DNA from: Romanomermis culicivorax
Lineage: Eukaryota; Nematoda; Enoplea; Mermithida; Mermithidae
Assembly: GCA_963922205.1 (NCBI GenBank)
Contig: CAWUHX010000173.1
Location: forward strand, 124,001-188,000
Length of the DNA: 64,000 nt
Direction of reading: 5' to 3'
Shown here: piece after piece, positions 58,201 to 64,000 of the stretch
Layout of the letters: every line of letters begins with the position of its first letter
Numbering within the stretch: the first letter of the stretch is position 1
The notes under the pieces: model-generated
Databases searched by the model: none
Told to the model about the DNA's origin: nothing
Seen by the model: the letters and a program-made list of their open reading frames with translations, nothing else
Made by a program: the position numbers and the translations under genes

Positions 58201-60410
58201 GGTGTAACGGCAATCAGCGGTATTGCCGCTGCCCAAGGTGCAGGCGGGCTCGGACAGCCCGGAGAAGAAAACCTTGAAATCGCACCCGAAACCTCATGGG
58301 CCAAGGAAACCAATCGACCGGCCCAAGGAACCTTCAACAGGGCCGTCGACAAAATGGGCCATGGTTCTTCTTTTCTGGTGCAAACGGCCACAACGAAAAT
58401 CGTGGCCACGGGAAAAGAATGCGTGGAAACCGTCCGAACTGGGGCCGACGCCCCTATTGAAAAGGCCACCATCGCCCATACATTTTCTTTAAAATGTGTG
58501 TATATTTTTTTCACCTTTTTCATGGGCGTAAATAAAGTTTCACCACTGCAAATTTGTGGAACCTCTCAAAGTGGTCATTCAATCGAAATTCCTAGAACTG
58601 TTTCGTGTGTTAGACCCATGGTGGGTGAGAAACCCATGACAACTATGGGTAAGCTTTTTGTACCTCGTGGGCACCCTAAGCTATCTCCAGCATTCAAGTG
58701 TAGCACCAGAACTCGAATGATTTGTACAAATACGGGATTTTTCGGTTCCAAAGGTATTGTGGGTGATGATACGAAACTTGCAACACTCACCCCTTTTGAA
58801 TGCAAAACTTTTTGGTACTCAAAACTTTACAAGGGCCAAACTTTGAACGAGACCCTTCCGAACTTTTGGTCAACTGCAAATAAGCTTAGTGTCGAATATA
58901 AGTGGTGTTGCAATGATCATTGCAGTTCCATTGAGAATTTAATCATTGAGGAAGGGCAAGTGGCCTCCTGGGATAATTCGAATCTGCTAAGCACCCTTGG
59001 TGATCTTGGGGGCTGCAAACCCAGTTCAGGCCACTGTGTTGGGTCATACGGAGTGGTTGTTTGGAATGAAACGACCCTCGAATCTATATGCCCTTTTGAG
59101 TACAAAGACAGTTATATTGTGAAACAAACGGGTCATCATATCATCATTAATGACTTGCAAGCTGCGTTTTTTGTTAAAAGATCAAATTTTTCTCACAAAA
59201 ATTGCCCTAATATCACAAATGGGCTACTCACTGAACAGGGTGTTGTGATCGAGATCAATCAAACCCTTGTAGAAATGGAGGGTCAGAATTCTCCACCTGT
59301 ATTTGATCTAACAGATTCTGACCCCATCAATGCCAAACTAAGTTATTTGGCGTTGAAAATGATTGATTTCGAAATGCAAAGTTTTCGAAACGTGTGGAGT
59401 GAACTATGTAGGCAGGCCCAACGCCATTTGGATCTTGTATGGCAATTTCTACATTTAGACCCCACTCTAGGAGCAAGGGCCTTCCTCCAACGAACCGACA
59501 TTATTGCCCAGTTCACAGGTGAGGCCATAACAATTTGGCTGTGCAGGCAAGTGAAGGCCTCTCGAATTTACAAAAATCATAAAATCTATGGCACCTGCTA
59601 TGAACACATGCCAGTCTTACTGGGAACGACTTGATGTTTGTTTCCCCAGGAGGTGTGGATCTCCTACCCCTTAGCCAAAGGGTGGATTGCAACCATCAGC
59701 CAATTCACCCTTACAAAATCAACCAAACTTGGCAAACAGAAATGGGTCCTATTCACGTCAGTAAGGTACCCTTAGAAGTCATTTGGCAGGGAAACTTCTC
59801 GATCTTCAACTTCAAATCTCCGCCAATATTTCATGGTCAGTTGGCAGCAGTTTCAATAAGCCTATCGTTTTTGAAAAGCTATATGTTTCGGACCCATGAT
59901 TTGGAACTTGTGGTCAAAAGACTAGTCAATTATACCTCAGAAATGTCCCTTCACTCAGGGACAGTGTACGAATTTCTGGCTGGGTCCGGACAAGCCATTG
60001 GTAATAGCATTTCAGGGGCTGGTCAAGCCCTTGAACAGGTGATTGTTGGGTCACATCAAAGCATGACCCAAGGACTCAATAATTTACTGAAAGGACCCTT
60101 GCAAATGTTGGTAAACTTGGCTGTCCTAATAGCTTTTGTGGTTGGAGCTATTTATGTTAGCTACTGGGTCTCTCGATGTGCTAAAAGACCCAGGCAATTG
60201 CCGAGGTATGAGCAGCCGAGGAATCGAATTGCTCCTCCGGTTACTCCTACTCTTGGGCGGGCCCTCTTGGAGTTGGCCAGTCTGAGGAATTTGGAGACCC
60301 AAAATAAATACATTATGGTGCCAAATCCACAGGCCCTTAGTGCCCCTTTGATGGAGTGGGTGAATAATGCTACCCATGCAAGTGGCGAAAATCGAAGAAC
60401 ACCCCATATT
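58201..60410 (+). pseudogene. Envelope-like transmembrane glycoprotein located between gag and protease
   Basis: Part 1 (58,201-59,634) shares gag's frame. It has a GC-rich linker, then a hydrophobic signal-like stretch (VYIFFTFFMGV, about 58,498-58,533), then a Cys-rich ectodomain (CGTSQSGHS, YKWCCNDHC, GCKPSSGHCVGSYG, CPFEYKDSY) with several N-x-S/T sequons (NETL, NETT, NFSH, NITN, NQTL). Part 2 (from 59,634, shifted frame, TGATG overlap) continues with more sequons (NQTW, NFSI, NYTS), a glycine/alanine-rich amphipathic zone (GQAIGNSISGAGQALEQVI) and a membrane span at about 60,112-60,165 (LAVLIAFVVGAIYVSYW), then a tail leading into the protease. This layout fits a viral class I or III fusion glycoprotein; the glycine-rich membrane-proximal zone recalls class III proteins, but that is a guess. 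I cannot assign the family by eye. Confidence 0.65.
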
Positions 60411-61208
60411 ATGGTTAGAGTAAACAAAAACATTACCGCCAATGCTATGGTAGACTGTGGGGCTACATTTACCTTAGTCGACAAATGAATCATTGATCAA
60501 TTGGGTGATATTAAAATTGAACCCACAAATATGACCCCTATAGCTGCCAACAACATGAGCATTCATGTTTTGGGTGCAGTTTATCTCACAATTGAAGTTG
60601 GTGCTAACAACGAAACAGTCACAGCACTCGTTCAAGAAAACTGTGCTGCGGACCTTTTGCTGGGGTCAAATTTCTTGTTTCGCTTCAAACAGTGGGCTAT
60701 AAATAATGAGAAATCATATGTCAAATTGGAAAACAAAATTGTACCCCGCACAGGAGTTAAATATCATTCCTTACACCACCGAGGTGGCATTTACATGAAT
60801 GAACGGGTCATTCTTACCCCAAGAAGTGTGACTGAATTTTCGGTCCCTGTGTCAAATCTTTATAGAAATGAGACTATGGTCCAATTCTCGCCTAAACTAA
60901 ATGTGGCAGAAAAACTACACGTATGTTTTGCTGCCACTGTGAGTCCAGTCATCGACCACAACCTGCGGGTTTCAGTAATGAACCCCTTGAACTCAGAAGT
61001 CACACTGTATCCGAACATGTGCATTGGTTCCGTGGTCCGTTACATGGCAACCAGAAAAGAAGCATACAATGGTAATCTAGATGGGTCAGCCAAGGAGAAA
61101 CCCATAAAAGAATGGTTGAACCAAATGGTAGATTTGTCTGGTTCTGACCTTACAGATACGGAAAAGCAACTTCTTTTGGATCTGCTGACTAAATATCCAA
61201 ACTTATAG
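60411..61208 (+). pseudogene. Retroelement aspartic protease and linker to reverse transcriptase
   Basis: Active-site-like MVDCGATFTLVD (60,450-60,485; DCGAT rather than DSGAT/DTGAT), then an in-frame TGA at 60,486-60,488, flap-region sequence and ADLLLGSNFLFRF (60,648-60,690), matching the I-L-G motif before the C-terminal helix of retropepsins. The frame is the same as that of the glycoprotein tail, so protease and glycoprotein were one polypeptide before proteolysis. The rest, to TAG 61,206-61,208, is the usual linker. Confidence 0.75.
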
Positions 61209-64000
61209 GCCAAAACAAAAGCGGATGTTGGCGGGACAACACTGGTGGAACATACAATTGAGACACAGGGTAGCACGTCAGTGAAAAGACCCCTTTTTCG
61301 AACAGCCCCTAAAGAGAAGGCTTTGATTGAAGAAGAAATCAGAAAGCTGGAAAATAGTGGGATAATCTCAAAGAGCAGTTCCCCTTGGTGCACAAATACA
61401 GTCCTGGTTAAAAAGAAGGACGGCGGTTTTCGCCTCTGCATTGATTTTCGAGGCCTGAACAATGTGACCAAAAAGGATACATACCCCCTTCCACGCATTG
61501 ATGATATTTTTGATGCTTTGAGGGGTATGCGATATTTTACGACTTTAGATCAAACAAACGCATACTACAGCATACCAATTGCTGACCAGGATTGAGAAAA
61601 AAACGGCGTTCAACTGCTCGTCTGGGCAGTATCACTTCAACTACCTGCCTTTTGGGCTTTGCAATGCCCCTGCAACCTTTCAACGCTTGATGGATGTTTT
61701 GCTTTCGGGGTTACAATGGTCGAATTGCCTCGTTTATTTAGACGATGTTTTGATATTCGCGCGGACCCATGCAGAAATGTTGGCTCGGCTAGATGTCGTT
61801 TTGAGCCGCATGGATAATGCTGGCTTGAAATTGAAGCTCGAAAAATGTAAGTTTTCGCAGACGAAAGTTCACTACCTGGGCCACATAATCTCTGAGAAAG
61901 GAATAGCTCCAGACCCTGGCAAGGTGGAAGCTATTTCCCAAATTCCTGCCCCGACTAATGTTAGGGAAGTCAAGTCATTTTTGGGTCTTCCATCGTATTA
62001 TCAACGTTTTATAAAGGGCTGCTCTATGCTTGCCAGCCCTTTGACAAGGTTATTGAAAAAAGATACCCCTTTTGCCTGGGGCAAAGAGCAACAAGCAGCT
62101 TTTGACACACTCAAAACTTGCCTCATTTCGGCCCCTCTCCTGGCTCATCCAGATTTCTCAAAAGCTTTCATTTTACAAACAGACCCCTCTCTGCTTGATA
62201 TAGGCGCTGTTTTGAGTCAAATTGGGGATGATATGCTTGAGCATCCCATTGCTTTTGCAAGCCGTGGGCTAAAGCCCCCTGAGAAAAATTATCCGATCAC
62301 TGAACTAGAAGCCCTAGCAGTTGTCGAATTTGTCAAGTATTTCAGGGCTTATTTGTTTCAACAAGAAGTGATAGTCCATACTGACCACACAGCTGTCAAA
62401 GCGGTTCTCAACAAAGAGAACCCCTCCCCTCGCATTGCACATTGGGGTTTAGCCTTATCTGACTTCCAGTTGGATATCAGGCCCCGTTGTGGTGTGGCCA
62501 ACCGAAATGCTGATGCAGTTTTGTGTTTCCCTGATCCAAAATCTGAACCCACTTTTGATATCGATACCTTAGAGACTCGTCCAGAGACTAATGTGGTTCA
62601 AACAGACCTTGAAAAAACGGAAAGTAAGGGCTCAATAAACATTATCCAAGCCCCAATCCAAGGTCTAGAAAATGAGGCCACTGATGCGGAAGAATTGGCT
62701 AAAAACTTCGCAGAATTTCAAGTGATAGATACGGACACCTGCAAACTCCTTACCGATCTTAGGAACAGAAATTCTAAACTCATAAAACACTATTGTGAGG
62801 AAAATGGGCTTCTCTACCATCTCTCGACTGGGAAAAAGCGACTTTACATTCCCAAAGCCCTACGTCATGAGGTCATGAGGACCCATCACGACTCAAAATT
62901 CGCGGGCCATTTTGCCTTTGAAAAAACCTTACGTTCGATTGCAGACCGGTATTATTGGCCTGGAATGCACAATGATGTAAAATCATACTGTGAAACATTT
63001 TCAAAATGCCAAATGAACAAACCTGTCAGACATCACATCAAGGCAAAGATGGTTCCTATCTTCAGTAGTGAACCATTTGAGCGGGTTGGGCTAGATTGCA
63101 TTGGCCCTATCACCCCTTCAATCAATGGAAACTTGCACATCGTCGTCTTCATCGACTATTTCACGAAATACATGGAGGCTTCCCCGGTACCTAATATAAT
63201 CGCAAAGACTATAGCCTCTGTTTTTGTCAATCAAATCGTTTGTAAGCATGGTGCGCCCAAAATCATTCATTGTGATCGGGCCTCTGATTTCACATCAGAA
63301 CTTTTCACAGAAATCACAAGATTATGCAGTACCAGAAAGGTACATACGACCCCCTACCACCCTTGTGCCAATAGTGAGGTCGAAAGAGGGAACCAAACCC
63401 TCCTCACACGTCTACGAATGTTTGTAGATGATCGTCACGACGATTGGGATGATTACTTCCCTTTTTCAGTCTTTGCCATAAACACTCATGTGAATAAAAT
63501 GACCGGTTTCTCACCCTTCGAATTAATTTATGGCAGGAAGCCCTGATTGCCCTCAGGAACCCTTTTTCCGCGGTCTCCTTATCAGGTTGACCCAGATGAT
63601 TACTTGATAAGGGTAAAAACTTATCTTTCGTCCGCATTTGACAAAGTGAACAGAGCAACCAACGAAGCCCAATCGAATTACACTGCTCTATACAATAAGA
63701 ACGCCAATGACACCCAGTATGAAGTTGGAGGCTACATTCTTCAGAGAACACATACAATGAAACGGTTAGAATGTCCAAAATTCATAACCAAACAACATGG
63801 ACCATTTAAAATCGTTGGTATTTCGTATCCAAATATCCTTCTCGAAAATGAAAAGGGTAAGCAATTCACGATCCATGTCAACGAAACAGTACCCTTTCAC
63901 TCAAGGGTCACATATCAAGAAAATGGACCCTCAACGCCAAATTGTACAATTATCTCAACTCGTCCATCGATCAACAGTTCGAAATCGGCTGGCAACAAAT
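61209..64000 (+). pseudogene. pol: Reverse transcriptase - RNase H - integrase (pol, 3' part; runs off the window)
   Basis: RT begins around 61,310 with EEIRKLENSGIISKSSSPW, then FTTLDQTNAYYSIP carrying the first catalytic Asp (61,535-61,575). A frameshift near 61,590 leads to LPFGLCNAPATFQRLMD and the YLDD active site (about 61,734-61,745). RNase H has TDPSLLDIGAVLSQ, ELEALAVVEF and HTDHTAVKAVL. The integrase has an HHCC-type region (HHDSKFAGHF ... YCETFSKC, where the first Cys of the usual pair is Phe), catalytic D-D-E in GLDCIGPI, IIHCDRASDF and NSEVERGNQT, a TGA at 63,544-63,546, and then a GPF/K-type C-terminal domain in the same frame (HGPFKIVGISYP, about 63,800). No chromodomain is seen before the edge. 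Confidence 0.9.

Larger units (their letters stand above)
56051..64000 (+). mobile_element. Ty3/Gypsy-like LTR retroelement with internal glycoprotein gene (right end beyond window)
   Basis: LTR, primer-binding site, gag, glycoprotein, protease, reverse transcriptase, RNase H and integrase in that order, all on the plus strand. The reading is colinear apart from frameshifts near 56,850, 59,630 and 61,590 and in-frame stops at 58,200, 60,488, 61,208 and 63,546. The integrase after the reverse transcriptase places it with Ty3/Gypsy. The GC content is visibly higher than in the surrounding sequence. Confidence 0.85.

Noticed and set aside
58164..58523. 119-codon minus-strand frame opposite the gag-glycoprotein linker
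   Set aside because: It is a shadow of the GC-rich coding plus strand.

Overview
This window is a piece of an animal nuclear genome. It is AT-rich and repeat-dense, with a 100-base assembly gap, short GT-AG introns and no bacterial gene structure. The recurring CTACAGTA/TACTGTAG octamer is familiar from nematode genomes, so an invertebrate, possibly a nematode, is my best guess; this is weak evidence and I cannot name the species.

Region 1 (about 260-22,049, minus strand) is a host gene, a Vav-type Rho/Rac guanine-nucleotide exchange factor. Fifteen exons can be placed with matching splice phases and cover CH, acidic, DH, PH and the start of the C1 domain; the SH3-SH2-SH3 part would lie left of the window. 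Its introns are packed with DNA transposons. Intron 7 holds three nested elements, each with its own target-site duplication, and intron 13 holds a hAT-like element inside another hAT-like element plus a PIF/Harbinger-like remnant with a Myb/SANT fragment.

Region 2 (22.05-33.87 kb) has no gene I can support. It contains repeat copies, an (ATT)n microsatellite, a hAT transposase scrap, the assembly gap and several copies of a short palindromic repeat family.

Region 3 (33.87-49.67 kb) is a decayed Polinton/Maverick (adintovirus-like) element with nearly the whole gene set: an intron-bearing protein-primed DNA polymerase B on the minus strand; then, on the plus strand, a spliced small protein with a lysine-rich repeat tail, FtsK/HerA-type packaging ATPase, two unknown proteins, a core-like basic protein, a conserved Polinton protein, integrase with chromodomain, adenain-like protease, a small membrane protein, penton-like minor capsid protein, a pVI-like protein and the major capsid protein. 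The integrase gene was hit by two different DNA transposons (a 293-bp MITE with TTA duplications and a 913-bp hAT with 8-bp duplications), each removable on paper without loss of frame. A 5-kb element with 1.1-kb inverted termini landed just beyond the capsid gene.

Region 4 (56.05-64.0 kb, running off the right edge) is a Ty3/Gypsy-like LTR retroelement with an unusual order: LTR, primer-binding site, gag with four CCHC knuckles, then a predicted membrane glycoprotein, then aspartic protease, reverse transcriptase, RNase H and integrase. The glycoprotein frame is colinear with gag on one side and the protease on the other, so it looks like part of the element rather than a separate insertion. 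Four in-frame stops and three frameshifts show that this copy is dead. An envelope-like gene between gag and protease is the most noteworthy observation in the window.
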